64,000 nt of DNA, taken from assembly GCA_001314805.1 (NCBI GenBank), contig LJSY01000005.1, forward strand, positions 1 to 64,000, read 5' to 3'. Shown here piece after piece: positions 26,590 to 35,261 of the stretch. Made by a program: the position numbers and the translations under genes. The notes below the pieces were generated by a model that saw only the letters and a program-made list of their open reading frames with translations, was not told where the DNA came from and ran no database searches. Positions within the stretch are counted from its first letter, which is position 1, and every line of letters begins with the position of its first letter. This DNA comes from Rhodobacteraceae bacterium HLUCCO18. GTDB lineage: Bacteria; Pseudomonadota; Alphaproteobacteria; Rhodobacterales; Rhodobacteraceae.

Positions 26590-27197
26590 TGATCCTTTAC
26601 GAACACGTCCTGTCGTCCGACTGCTACAAGCTACGCCTGATGTTCGATTTGCTCGGCATGGACTACGAAAGGCGGCCCGTGGACATGTATCCCGGGCATG
26701 CCGATCAGAAGCCGGCCTTTCGAGCGCTGAGCCCGTTTGGGCGACTTCCCGTGCTCCAGGATGGAAACCTGACGATCTGGGACGCCCAGGCGGCGCTCCT
26801 GTACATTGCAGAACGTGGCGACGCCTCCTCGTCCTGGACGGCCCGAAGTGTGGAAGAACGCGCAAACATCCAGACATGGCTTCAGGTGGCTGGTGGGCCG
26901 TTGCGTGCCGTCGCCGCCGCGCGGGCTCGCAATCTGTTTGGCGATGCGTCTTCCGAGGATGGTTTGCTGGACGTCATCACGATCATTGACGACAGGATCG
27001 TCGAACAGGAAATTCATGGGTCCGAATGGCTGGTGAGCGACCGTCCAACCATCGCCGACGTCGCAGTGTTTCCGGACATCGCTCTTCATGAAGATGCGGG
27101 GATCTCTCTGGACGCCTATTGCGGACTGCGCCGTTGGCTGGGGGCCTTCGCGTCGCTGCCCGGCTTTGCTCCGATGCCCGGGGTCGCATCCATGTAA
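26589..27197 (+). CDS. Glutathione S-transferase-like protein, NdmE-like role inferred
   Basis: 202 residues. The N-terminal thioredoxin-like domain reads LYEHVLSSDCYKLRLMF, with FGRLPVLQDG supplying the cis-Pro and IWDAQAALLYIAER the Glu/Asp-Ser equivalent (here Asp-Ala). The C-terminal helical domain ends with WLVSDRPTIADVAVFPDIA, the GST folding motif. The ATG at 26589 overlaps the preceding stop by one base (TGATG); a GTG three bases earlier is also possible. In caffeine degraders a GST-like protein (NdmE) bridges the Rieske-less oxygenase and its reductase. Position directly behind an NdmC-like gene suggests the same here. It ends the operon. Confidence 0.85.
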   Translation: MILYEHVLSSDCYKLRLMFDLLGMDYERRPVDMYPGHADQKPAFRALSPFGRLPVLQDGNLTIWDAQAALLYIAERGDASSSWTARSVEERANIQTWLQVAGGPLRAVAAARARNLFGDASSEDGLLDVITIIDDRIVEQEIHGSEWLVSDRPTIADVAVFPDIALHEDAGISLDAYCGLRRWLGAFASLPGFAPMPGVASM

Positions 27198-27350
27198 TTC
27201 AACCCATTGAGGCGGCCCGAGATTTGTAGACGCGTTGCCCCCTTGCTTTGAGCCGAGGAGGCGGACAAGCATCTATGCCGGCCATCATGACCGCCAGTTA
27301 TCCACATTTCTGACGATATTCCGGCGCAAAACGCTTAGATTGTTGCGGTC

Positions 27351-30300
27351 ATGAGATCAGTGGCCCCGATTGATGCGCCTATGAATACCTTCGCACGGAT
27401 CAATCTCCTGGATCGCTTCCCGGCGTTGGTCGCGGTGGATCTGGAGGTCTGCCCCCAGACCTCGCGGATCAGGGCGATCGGGGCGGTGCGGACCGGGAAG
27501 GATCCGCCGCTAAGCTGGAAGGGCGACAATCCCCGCTTGGGCGTCGAGCGGCTGGCGCACTATCTCGACGGCGCGGCGCTGGTCGTGGGGCACAATCTCG
27601 GCCGGTTCGATCTCGCCCATCTCGCGGCGGAGGCGCCCGGGTCCTGGCCGGAGCGTCTGTCCTACATCGACAGCCTGTGGCTATCGGCGCTCGCCTGGCC
27701 GGAGCCGAGGACCCTACGCCTCAAGAAGATATCCCGCGAAGGCCTGTTGGGCGCGGTTCATCCCAACGATCCCGTCGCCGATGCGCTGGCCGCCATGGAG
27801 CTGATGGGCGAGGCGCTCTCGACGCTCACCGAGACCTGGGCTCGGGACGCCGACCTTGCCGATGCGCTCCATGGGCTCGCGCGCGATCACGCGGCGTTGT
27901 CAAATGGTGCGGTCTTCTCCCTTCTGCGCGATCGCCCCGCACCCGGCCATGGCGCGCGCGATGCCGCCATCGCGCGGCTCGTGCGCGGCAGGATCTGCAC
28001 GGGCCGCACCGACCAAATCCTGCAACTGGCCCGCGACGGCGACGCATCGCTGCCGTTCCTGCTGACACGGATCGCCTCGGACCGGCCGGGCGCGGGGCTC
28101 TCGCCCTGGGTGCGGCACAGGTTTCCGATGGCGCAGGACGCGCTCGAGGCGGTGCGCGGCCGGATGTGCCGCGATCCGGGCTGCGCCTGGTGCCGCCGCC
28201 GCGGCGACAGCCGGGCGGCGCTCAGGCGCTGGTTCGGTCATGACGCCTTCCGGCCAGAGCCCACCACCGACGACGGCACGCCGATGCAGGAGGCCATCGT
28301 CGATGCGGTGGCCAGCCAGAGCGATATCCTCGGCATCCTTCCCACCGGCACCGGCAAGTCGGTCTGCTACCAGCTTCCGGCGCTGGAGCGGCACGCCGCG
28401 CTCGATCACCTGACGGTGGTGATCTCTCCGCTGGTCGCACTGATGGCCGACCAGCGGGAGGGGCTCTTGCGCAAACATGGCGTCGACACCTGTGTCGTCG
28501 TCAACGGCAGCCTCTCGCCGCTTCACCGGCAGGACGCGATCGAACAGGTCACATATGGCGACGCAAGCATGCTCCTGATCGCGCCGGAGCAACTGCGCAA
28601 CGCCCAGATCCGGCAGGCGCTCGACGCGCGGCGGATCGGGCTCTGGGTCTTCGACGAGGCGCATTGCATCTCCAAGTGGGGGCATGATTTCCGCCCGGAT
28701 TACCGCTATGCGGTCAGGTGTCTGCGCGACATCAACGGGGAGGAGGCGGCCCCCCAGGTGCTCTGCGTGACGGCGACCGCCAAGCAAAGCGTGATCGCCG
28801 ATATCCGACGGCAGATCCACGACGCGACGGGGCGCGAGATACAGCTCTTCGACGGCGGGGCCGCGCGCACGAACCTCACCTTCGACGCCGCTCCCGTGAC
28901 GAGGATGTCCAAGCCCGGCCTCGTCAGCGAGGCCGTCGCGGCGCAGGACGGGACCGGCGCCAGCCTCGTCTATTGCGCCACCCGCAGGGAAACCGAGCGC
29001 ATGGCAGAGGCGCTTACTGCGATCCCCCTCGACGCGGCCGCCTATCACGCCGGGCTGGGGCGCGAGACCCGCCACAAGGTGCTCGACGATTATCTCTCGG
29101 GGCGCCTGACGGCCATCGCCGCGACGAACGCCTTCGGCATGGGCGTCGACAAGCCCGACATCAGGCAGGTCATCCATGCAGACGTTCCCGGGTCGCTCGA
29201 GAACTACCTGCAGGAGGCCGGTCGCGCAGGCCGCGATGGCGCCCCGGCCTCCTGTCGCCTTCTCTTCGATCCCGCCCAGATCGAGGGGCATTTCCAACGG
29301 CAGTCGCAAAACCGGCTGACCCGCCGCGAGATCGGCCGCGTTCTGAAGGCGCTCCGCGAGATGGCGCAGCGCTTTGCCAGGGATGGCGAGATCATCGTCA
29401 GCGTCGATGACCTGATGCGTCGCGCCGGCATCCCGTCGGGTCATGACGGGGCAGGGCGGACACGGGTCATGACCGCCATCGCCTGGCTGGAGGAAGCGGG
29501 GCTTCTGACGCGCGGCCAGAACCGCGTCACGGTAGAGCCCTCGTGCCTCCGCGTCACTTCGGTGGAGGCGGCCGATCGCGAGCTGCGCGCCAACGGCATC
29601 GCGGGGCCGCGCCGCAAGACCGCCCTGGACCTTCTGACCGTGCTTCTTGAGGCCGCGCCCAGCCACAGTTTCACCATCGCGGATCTGGGCGACATCATCT
29701 CACGCCCCGGCTGGCAGGTGCGTCAGCTCCTGCGTGACCTTGATGCGATCGGGCTCGTGGCGCGCGACACCAATCTCGTCATCCATATCGCCCATGGCGT
29801 TCCGAAACCCGTCGCAGATCGGCTGGCCGAGATCGCCAAGTTCGAGCGCACACTGATCGACGCGCTGGAACCGGACCTGCTGGCCGCGCCGCCCACGGGT
29901 GTCACCGTCAACCTGCGGCGGCTCGCGCAGGACCTCCGCGACCGGGGGCAGAGCGGGCACCGGCCCGACCAGGTGGTGCGCCTGTTGCGCGCGCTCGCCA
30001 TGGACGGACGCCGCGATCTCGACGAGATGCCGCCGCTGGAACTGCGGCAGGTCGACCGGGAACGCATTCACCTGACGCTTCACGGCGACATGGACGCACT
30101 GCGGGAAGCGTCGAGCAGGCGGCAAGCCGTCGCGAGCCTTCTGGTGAAGGAGCTGACCCGTCGCCTCGAGAAGGGCGCGCGGGGCGCGGCCCTTCCGGTT
30201 CCCGTCGCGCTGACCGAGCTTTACGATCTGCTGGAGCAGGATCTCGACATCCGCTCCCGCATCCCGGGGCTGACGCCGCGCCATGTGGACCGGGCGCTTT

Positions 30301-32483
30301 TGTGGATGCATGCGCTCGATGTGCTTTTCGTGGGCTCCGGCCTCTTCCTCTTCTCGCCCGCGATCACCGTGCGGCTGACGGAGGACACGCGTGGCTTCAC
30401 GGAAGCCGATTTCAGGCCGCTTGCAGACCACTACACCGAACTGACGCGCCAGGTGCATATCATATCCCGCTATGGCGAGCTGGCGCTGGGCGACATCGAT
30501 CAGGCGCAGAGGCTCGTCCGCGATTATTTCGCGATGGAGACACGGCCCTTCGTGTCGCGCTGGCTGCCCGACATGAAGCTGCCCGAGACGGAGCGTCCGG
30601 TCAGCCCCGCGCTCTATGCGCGGATCGTCGACGACCTGAAGGCGCCCGACCAGATCGACATCGTCTCCGACGACCGGCAGGAATCGAACGTGCTGGTGCT
30701 CGCTGGCCCCGGCTCCGGCAAGACGCGGGTCCTGGTCCATCGCATCGCCTACCTTCTTTCGGTCAAGCGCGAGGACCCGTCGGGCATCCTGGCGCTGGCC
30801 TACAACCAGCACGCCGCCCACGAGATCCGCACGCGGCTTCGCGCGCTTGTCGGCGACACGGCGCGCGGGGTGACGGTGCGGACCTGCCATGGGCTGGCGC
30901 TCTGGCTGACGGGGCGGAGCCTGAAGGGAGAACGCCCGAAGGGTGAGGATTTCCGGTCGATCATGCGCGGTGCCGTCAGGATGATGCAGGAGGATGCCGC
31001 CGCCAAGGAAAGCCTTCTGGAAGGTTATCGCTGGATTCTCGTCGACGAATATCAGGATATCGGCCCCGACGAATACGCGCTGATCTCGGCCATTGCGGGA
31101 CTTGCCCGAAGCGATCCCGACAGCCGCCGCACGCTGTTCGCGGTCGGCGACGACGATCAGGCGATCTACGGCTTCAACGGCGCCTCGGTCGAGTTCATCC
31201 GCCGCTTCCACGACGATTTCCGCGCCCGCCCGACCTACCTCACGCAGAACTACCGCTCGAGCCGGCACATTATCGACGCCGCGAACCACGTGATCGGGCC
31301 CGGCCGCGAGAGGATGAAGACCGACCATCCGATCCGGATCGACACCGCCCGAGAGAGCCTTCCCGCCGGCGGCACTGTCGCGGACCGCGACCCGGTCGGG
31401 CAGGGGCGGGTGCAGGTCCTCACCGGGCTTGTCACGCCGCGGGATCAGGCTCTCGCGGCTGTGTCGGAACTACGCCGCCTCTCTGGCCTGCTCGACGGCT
31501 GGTCATGGGGGCGGACGGCGGTGATCGCCCACACCTGGGCCGCCCTCGATCCGGTGCGGAGCTATTGCGAGGCAGAGGGCATCCCCGTCAGCGACCGGCG
31601 CGAGGCACGGGATCGCCCGCAAATCTCGGACCTTGTCGAATACCGCATGCTCTCCCGATGGCTGGAACAGCGGTCCTCGCCCATGGTCCCGGTGGAGGCG
31701 GTCCGCGACTGGCTCCGGTCCAGGGGCGCGGGGCCGATCTGGCAGTGCCTCCGCGATCTCGTCGCCGGCATGGACGCGGAATTCGGTGCGCCCGAAATCG
31801 CCATCAGGGACGCGCTGGGCTGGATCGCCGACTGGGGCCGGGAGTTCGGCGGCATGGGCGAGGGCCTTGTCCTGACCACCGCCCATTCCGCAAAGGGGCT
31901 GGAGTTCGACCATGTCGTGGTGCTCGACGATGCGTGGCAGCCCCGGCAGAACACCGATCCCGACGAACAGCGCCGCCTTTTCTACGTTGCCATGACCCGC
32001 GCCCGCCGGTCCCTGTCGATCATCGAGGCGCAGGCGCCGCATGCGCTTCTGGGGTCCGGTGACGTGCCCGACGCCTTCCTGCGCCGGCGCGCCGTGGTGC
32101 CCGATGCCCCGTTGGAGGCGACCGACAGGCTCTACCGGCGGGCCACCGCCCGTGACGTCCATTTCAGCTTCGGCGCATGGCTGTCCGAGCGGGGGCCGTG
32201 GTTCCATGCATTGGAGGCCGCGAATACCGGCGACCGCGTCGGCCTTGTCAGGGACGAAGCTGACCCCATGCGGCGTTGGGTGCTGAAAAACGACGACGGC
32301 GCCGTGATCGGCAGGATGAGAAACGACTTCGCCCCGCCCGAGGGCTATGTCTGCGACGAGGCGCGCATCGCATGGCTTCTGGCCGGCCGGCAAGATCCGG
32401 CGAAGGATGACGGTTTTGCAAAACCGCCGCGCGGGGAATGGCCCGTCGTCCTGCCCGAGTTCGTCTATCGCCGCTCGGCCTGA
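27351..32483 (+). CDS. Exonuclease-RecQ-UvrD helicase fusion
   Basis: 1710 residues with three enzyme modules. Residues 25-150 look like a DEDD 3'-5' exonuclease: D30-x-E32 in VAVDLEV, D87 in GHNLGRFDLAHL and D144 in HPNDPVADALA. A short Cys cluster (CRDPGCAWCRRR, near 273) follows. Residues 310-650 are a RecQ helicase: PTGTGKSVCYQLP, DEAH at 435-438, ATNAFGMGVDKPDIRQVIH and QEAGRAGRDG. Winged-helix-like regions follow. Residues about 1110-1600 are a UvrD/Rep helicase: GPGSGKTRVLVHR, VDEYQDIGPDEY, GDDDQAIYGFNGA, TTAHSAKGLEFDHVV and YVAMTRARRSLS. It is probably a DNA repair or phage-defence machine. It stands alone, transcribed away from the oxygenase operon, with no obvious ribosome site. Confidence 0.9.
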   Translation: MRSVAPIDAPMNTFARINLLDRFPALVAVDLEVCPQTSRIRAIGAVRTGKDPPLSWKGDNPRLGVERLAHYLDGAALVVGHNLGRFDLAHLAAEAPGSWPERLSYIDSLWLSALAWPEPRTLRLKKISREGLLGAVHPNDPVADALAAMELMGEALSTLTETWARDADLADALHGLARDHAALSNGAVFSLLRDRPAPGHGARDAAIARLVRGRICTGRTDQILQLARDGDASLPFLLTRIASDRPGAGLSPWVRHRFPMAQDALEAVRGRMCRDPGCAWCRRRGDSRAALRRWFGHDAFRPEPTTDDGTPMQEAIVDAVASQSDILGILPTGTGKSVCYQLPALERHAALDHLTVVISPLVALMADQREGLLRKHGVDTCVVVNGSLSPLHRQDAIEQVTYGDASMLLIAPEQLRNAQIRQALDARRIGLWVFDEAHCISKWGHDFRPDYRYAVRCLRDINGEEAAPQVLCVTATAKQSVIADIRRQIHDATGREIQLFDGGAARTNLTFDAAPVTRMSKPGLVSEAVAAQDGTGASLVYCATRRETERMAEALTAIPLDAAAYHAGLGRETRHKVLDDYLSGRLTAIAATNAFGMGVDKPDIRQVIHADVPGSLENYLQEAGRAGRDGAPASCRLLFDPAQIEGHFQRQSQNRLTRREIGRVLKALREMAQRFARDGEIIVSVDDLMRRAGIPSGHDGAGRTRVMTAIAWLEEAGLLTRGQNRVTVEPSCLRVTSVEAADRELRANGIAGPRRKTALDLLTVLLEAAPSHSFTIADLGDIISRPGWQVRQLLRDLDAIGLVARDTNLVIHIAHGVPKPVADRLAEIAKFERTLIDALEPDLLAAPPTGVTVNLRRLAQDLRDRGQSGHRPDQVVRLLRALAMDGRRDLDEMPPLELRQVDRERIHLTLHGDMDALREASSRRQAVASLLVKELTRRLEKGARGAALPVPVALTELYDLLEQDLDIRSRIPGLTPRHVDRALLWMHALDVLFVGSGLFLFSPAITVRLTEDTRGFTEADFRPLADHYTELTRQVHIISRYGELALGDIDQAQRLVRDYFAMETRPFVSRWLPDMKLPETERPVSPALYARIVDDLKAPDQIDIVSDDRQESNVLVLAGPGSGKTRVLVHRIAYLLSVKREDPSGILALAYNQHAAHEIRTRLRALVGDTARGVTVRTCHGLALWLTGRSLKGERPKGEDFRSIMRGAVRMMQEDAAAKESLLEGYRWILVDEYQDIGPDEYALISAIAGLARSDPDSRRTLFAVGDDDQAIYGFNGASVEFIRRFHDDFRARPTYLTQNYRSSRHIIDAANHVIGPGRERMKTDHPIRIDTARESLPAGGTVADRDPVGQGRVQVLTGLVTPRDQALAAVSELRRLSGLLDGWSWGRTAVIAHTWAALDPVRSYCEAEGIPVSDRREARDRPQISDLVEYRMLSRWLEQRSSPMVPVEAVRDWLRSRGAGPIWQCLRDLVAGMDAEFGAPEIAIRDALGWIADWGREFGGMGEGLVLTTAHSAKGLEFDHVVVLDDAWQPRQNTDPDEQRRLFYVAMTRARRSLSIIEAQAPHALLGSGDVPDAFLRRRAVVPDAPLEATDRLYRRATARDVHFSFGAWLSERGPWFHALEAANTGDRVGLVRDEADPMRRWVLKNDDGAVIGRMRNDFAPPEGYVCDEARIAWLLAGRQDPAKDDGFAKPPRGEWPVVLPEFVYRRSA

Positions 32484-32501
32484 TCGCGCAGCGCGGCCAA
32501 C

Positions 32502-33176
32502 TCAGCAGGCGCCTCGGCCGAGGATCACGACGACCACCGTGCGCAGCAGGATCGCGACGTCCCTCATGAAGCTCCAGTTGCGCACGTAGTCGAGATCGAG
32601 CCGCACACGCTCCGCATAGCTCAGGCCGCTGCGGCCCGACACCTGCCACAGCCCCGAGATCCCGGGCCGCGCCCTCAACACGTCCGGGGCGCTGGCGCCG
32701 TAATGGCGATCGAGCTCCTGCTTCGTGACCGGGCGAGGGCCGATCACGCTCATGTCGCCCTTCAGCACGTTGAAGAACTGCGGCACCTCGTCGAGGCTGG
32801 TTTTCCGCAAAACGGTGCCGATGCCCCTTATGATGCGCGGATCGTTCCCGAGCTTGGCACGGGTTGCGTAGTCTCTTGCGGCGGTCGGATCGCGCGCAAG
32901 CAAGTCGCGCAACCTCGCGTCGCTGTCCGCATGCATCGTCCGGAACTTGACGCAGCCGAATTCCCGGCCATCGCGCCCAATCCTGCGGTGGACATAAAAT
33001 GCCGGTCCCGAACTGTTCATCTTTATTAACAAAACGATGATGAGAATTAACGGTGCCGAGGCAGCTATGGCTAAAATGGAGAAGCCAATGTCAAAGCCAC
33101 GTTTGAGAGTCCCGCCAACAGGGTATGTACCTGGCCCAGCCTGAGAAAATGGTGCGATATCTGGGAGTGTGAGCAT
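32502..33176 (-). CDS. Exopolysaccharide priming sugar transferase (ExoY/WbaP family)
   Basis: Transfers the first sugar-phosphate to undecaprenyl phosphate at the inner membrane. 224 residues with one hydrophobic helix near residues 29-52 (FDIGFSILAIAASAPLILII). Signatures: FYVHRRIGRDGREFGCVKFR, RKTSLDEVPQFFNVLKGDMS (catalytic Asp-Glu), VIGPRPV and RPGISGLWQVSGRS. There is no long N-terminal membrane domain, so it is the short ExoY type. It diverges from the adenylation-carrier gene at 33615 across a regulatory region with a CtrA-type box, and opens the polysaccharide locus. Confidence 0.92.
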   Translation of the reverse strand: MLTLPDIAPFSQAGPGTYPVGGTLKRGFDIGFSILAIAASAPLILIIVLLIKMNSSGPAFYVHRRIGRDGREFGCVKFRTMHADSDARLRDLLARDPTAARDYATRAKLGNDPRIIRGIGTVLRKTSLDEVPQFFNVLKGDMSVIGPRPVTKQELDRHYGASAPDVLRARPGISGLWQVSGRSGLSYAERVRLDLDYVRNWSFMRDVAILLRTVVVVILGRGAC

Positions 33177-33222
33177 GGGTTCCGACCGGGTTCGACCAAA
33201 AGGTTAATTTTTCCCGCTCGCT

Positions 33223-33276
33223 TTCCCCAATTCGATTAAACTGCCTGCTAGATTAAGGAAGCGTTAATTGGGGAAA
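33223..33276. promoter_or_regulatory. Long inverted repeat in the polysaccharide divergent promoter region
   Basis: TTTCCCCAATT (33223-33233) and its exact inverse AATTGGGGAAA (33266-33276), 32 bases apart, in the 438-base region between the sugar transferase (minus) and the adenylation protein (plus). This region (33177-33614) holds no gene; it is locally AT-rich, in contrast to its surroundings, as expected for promoters. Confidence 0.5.
33253..33267. promoter_or_regulatory. CtrA-type box TTAA-N7-TTAA
   Basis: TTAAGGAAGCGTTAA, an exact match to the alphaproteobacterial CtrA full-site pattern, inside the inverted repeat of the divergent polysaccharide promoter region. A second exact match lies at 45416 in the same locus. 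Binding by CtrA is inference. Confidence 0.5.
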
Positions 33277-33614
33277 ATTCCTTCCATCTCGGATTGAATC
33301 TGCGCCATGTTCTATCGCGACGGATATGGTCGCCTTTCTCCAGACCTGGAGAAAAGCGCGTATGGCGGCAAGCGCACAGATCGTTCCGCCCCCGTGCCGC
33401 CCGGGCTCTGCGCCCGGTTTACGCAAAATTAACCATGCTCTTGCCTCCTGAAGCCACCGGGGTCGCGCGGTGTGGCCGCCGGACTCGACCCGGGCGGCGG
33501 ACGGACCGTTGTCCCGTGCAAGACGAGAGGGCGGGCCCGCTTCGGGATCGTCGCATCCATTCCGGTAAGCGACCGGCCCTCTCGTCACCCGGAACTGCAA
33601 CGCAAGGAGGCGCG

Positions 33615-35261
33615 GTGCACTCGATCTTCGCGCAACTCGAGCGGCATGGCGACCGCACCTGCCTCGTCGAAGGCGACCGGCGCTGGACATATGCCGAGGC
33701 GGCGGCGACGGCCGACGGGCTCTTCGCCGATGCGGACCTGCCCCGGCGAGGCCTTGCCTTCCTCCAGGCGCACATGACAGCCGCCGCGATCCTCGCCTAT
33801 ATCGGCGCGGTCCGGCGCGGCTACGCGGTGCATCTGCTCGACCCCGCCAAGACCGAGGCCACCGCGCGGCTGATCGCGCGCTACCGCCCGGACGTGGTGA
33901 TCGACACTGCGTCGGAGCAGTCGCTTCACGTCGCGGGAACCGGGCAGGGCATACACGAGGACATCGCGATCCTGCTGTCCACTTCCGGCTCCACCGGTAC
34001 GCCCAAGCTCGTGAAACTGAGCCATGCCAATATCGCCGCGAACACCGGGGCCATCATCTCCTATCTCGGGCTGGGCGGCGCGGATATCGGGATCACCTCG
34101 CTCAAGCTCTTCTATTCCTACGGCATGTCTGTCGTGAACACCCATCTGGCCGCCGGGGCGGGGCTCGTGGTGACCGATCTCGGCATGGACAGCCCCGGGT
34201 TCTGGGCGCTGGCCCGGCGCGAGGGCGTGACGAACGTCGCGGGCGTGCCCTTCAGCTTCGAGCTGCTGCACCGCGCGGGCTTCGACCCGGGCGCGGTGCC
34301 GACCCTGCGGCTTCTGACCCAGGCAGGCGGGCGGCTTGCCCCCGACCTCGTGCGCGCCTTCGCGCAGTCGGGCGCGCCCCATGGCGTCGACTTCTGCGTC
34401 ATGTACGGCCAGACCGAGGCCGCCCCCCGGATGAGCTGGCTTCCCCCCGACCTCGCCGCCGAGGCGCCCGGATCGATCGGGCAGGCGATCCCTGGCGGGC
34501 GGCTGTCGCTCGTGGATGAGGCGGGCAGGCCCATAACCGAACCGGGCACCTCGGGTGAACTGGTCTATGAAGGCCCCAACGTCATGGTGGGCTATGCCGA
34601 GAGCCGCGAGGATCTTGCCTTCACCGAAGTCATTCCCGCCCTCAGGACCGGTGACATCGCCCATTTCGACGCGCGCGGCCTCTTCTACATCGACGGGCGA
34701 ACCTCCCGCTTCGTGAAACCTTATGGCATCCGCGTGTCGCTGGACGATATCGAACAATCGCTCAGGCGTTCGTTCCCGGAGGTCGCCGTCACCGGAACCG
34801 ACGATCGGATCGTGGTGAGCATCGGCGCGCCCGTTGCCGAACGGGAGGCGCTGGTGGCCCGCCTTTCGGCGGAGTTGGCCCTCCCGCCGGCGGTCTTCGT
34901 GATCGTCGAGAACCGCGCCGTCCCGCGCCTTGCCAGCGGCAAGATCGACTACAAGGCGCTCCTCGCCGCCCATGCCGCGCCCGACGCGCCGCCCAGCCTG
35001 CCACGGGTCTTTCTACGGGAATTCGTCGGGATCCTGACCGGCCGCGCGCGAAAACCCGCCTCGGTGCTCGAGGCCTACCGCGCCGTTCTTGGACCCCGCG
35101 TGCGGGACCGGACCGTGACCTTTCGCAAGGCGGGCGGCGATTCCCTGAGCTACATGCAGGTGCTGCTGCTGCTCGAAGAATGCCTCCGCGAGGTGCCCGA
35201 GGGCTGGGACGAAATGACGGTCATGCAACTCGAGCATCTGAGGGAGGCGGCCTTTGTCTAG
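33615..35261 (+). CDS. AMP-forming adenylation protein with C-terminal carrier domain
   Basis: 548 residues from the GTG at 33615, preceded by AAGGAGG. The adenylation domain shows LSTSGSTGTPKLVKLSHAN, VMYGQTEAAPRMSWLP, TGDIAHFDARGLFYIDGR and the catalytic Lys in LASGKIDYKAL. The last 90 residues form a peptidyl/acyl-carrier-like domain with the phosphopantetheine Ser in FRKAGGDSLSYMQ. It loads an acid or amino acid onto its own carrier. The next gene, coupled by an 8-base overlap, is a membrane acyltransferase; together they resemble DltA plus an acyl-transfer partner. I infer decoration of the exopolysaccharide with an activated acyl or aminoacyl group. Confidence 0.85.
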   Translation: MHSIFAQLERHGDRTCLVEGDRRWTYAEAAATADGLFADADLPRRGLAFLQAHMTAAAILAYIGAVRRGYAVHLLDPAKTEATARLIARYRPDVVIDTASEQSLHVAGTGQGIHEDIAILLSTSGSTGTPKLVKLSHANIAANTGAIISYLGLGGADIGITSLKLFYSYGMSVVNTHLAAGAGLVVTDLGMDSPGFWALARREGVTNVAGVPFSFELLHRAGFDPGAVPTLRLLTQAGGRLAPDLVRAFAQSGAPHGVDFCVMYGQTEAAPRMSWLPPDLAAEAPGSIGQAIPGGRLSLVDEAGRPITEPGTSGELVYEGPNVMVGYAESREDLAFTEVIPALRTGDIAHFDARGLFYIDGRTSRFVKPYGIRVSLDDIEQSLRRSFPEVAVTGTDDRIVVSIGAPVAEREALVARLSAELALPPAVFVIVENRAVPRLASGKIDYKALLAAHAAPDAPPSLPRVFLREFVGILTGRARKPASVLEAYRAVLGPRVRDRTVTFRKAGGDSLSYMQVLLLLEECLREVPEGWDEMTVMQLEHLREAAFV

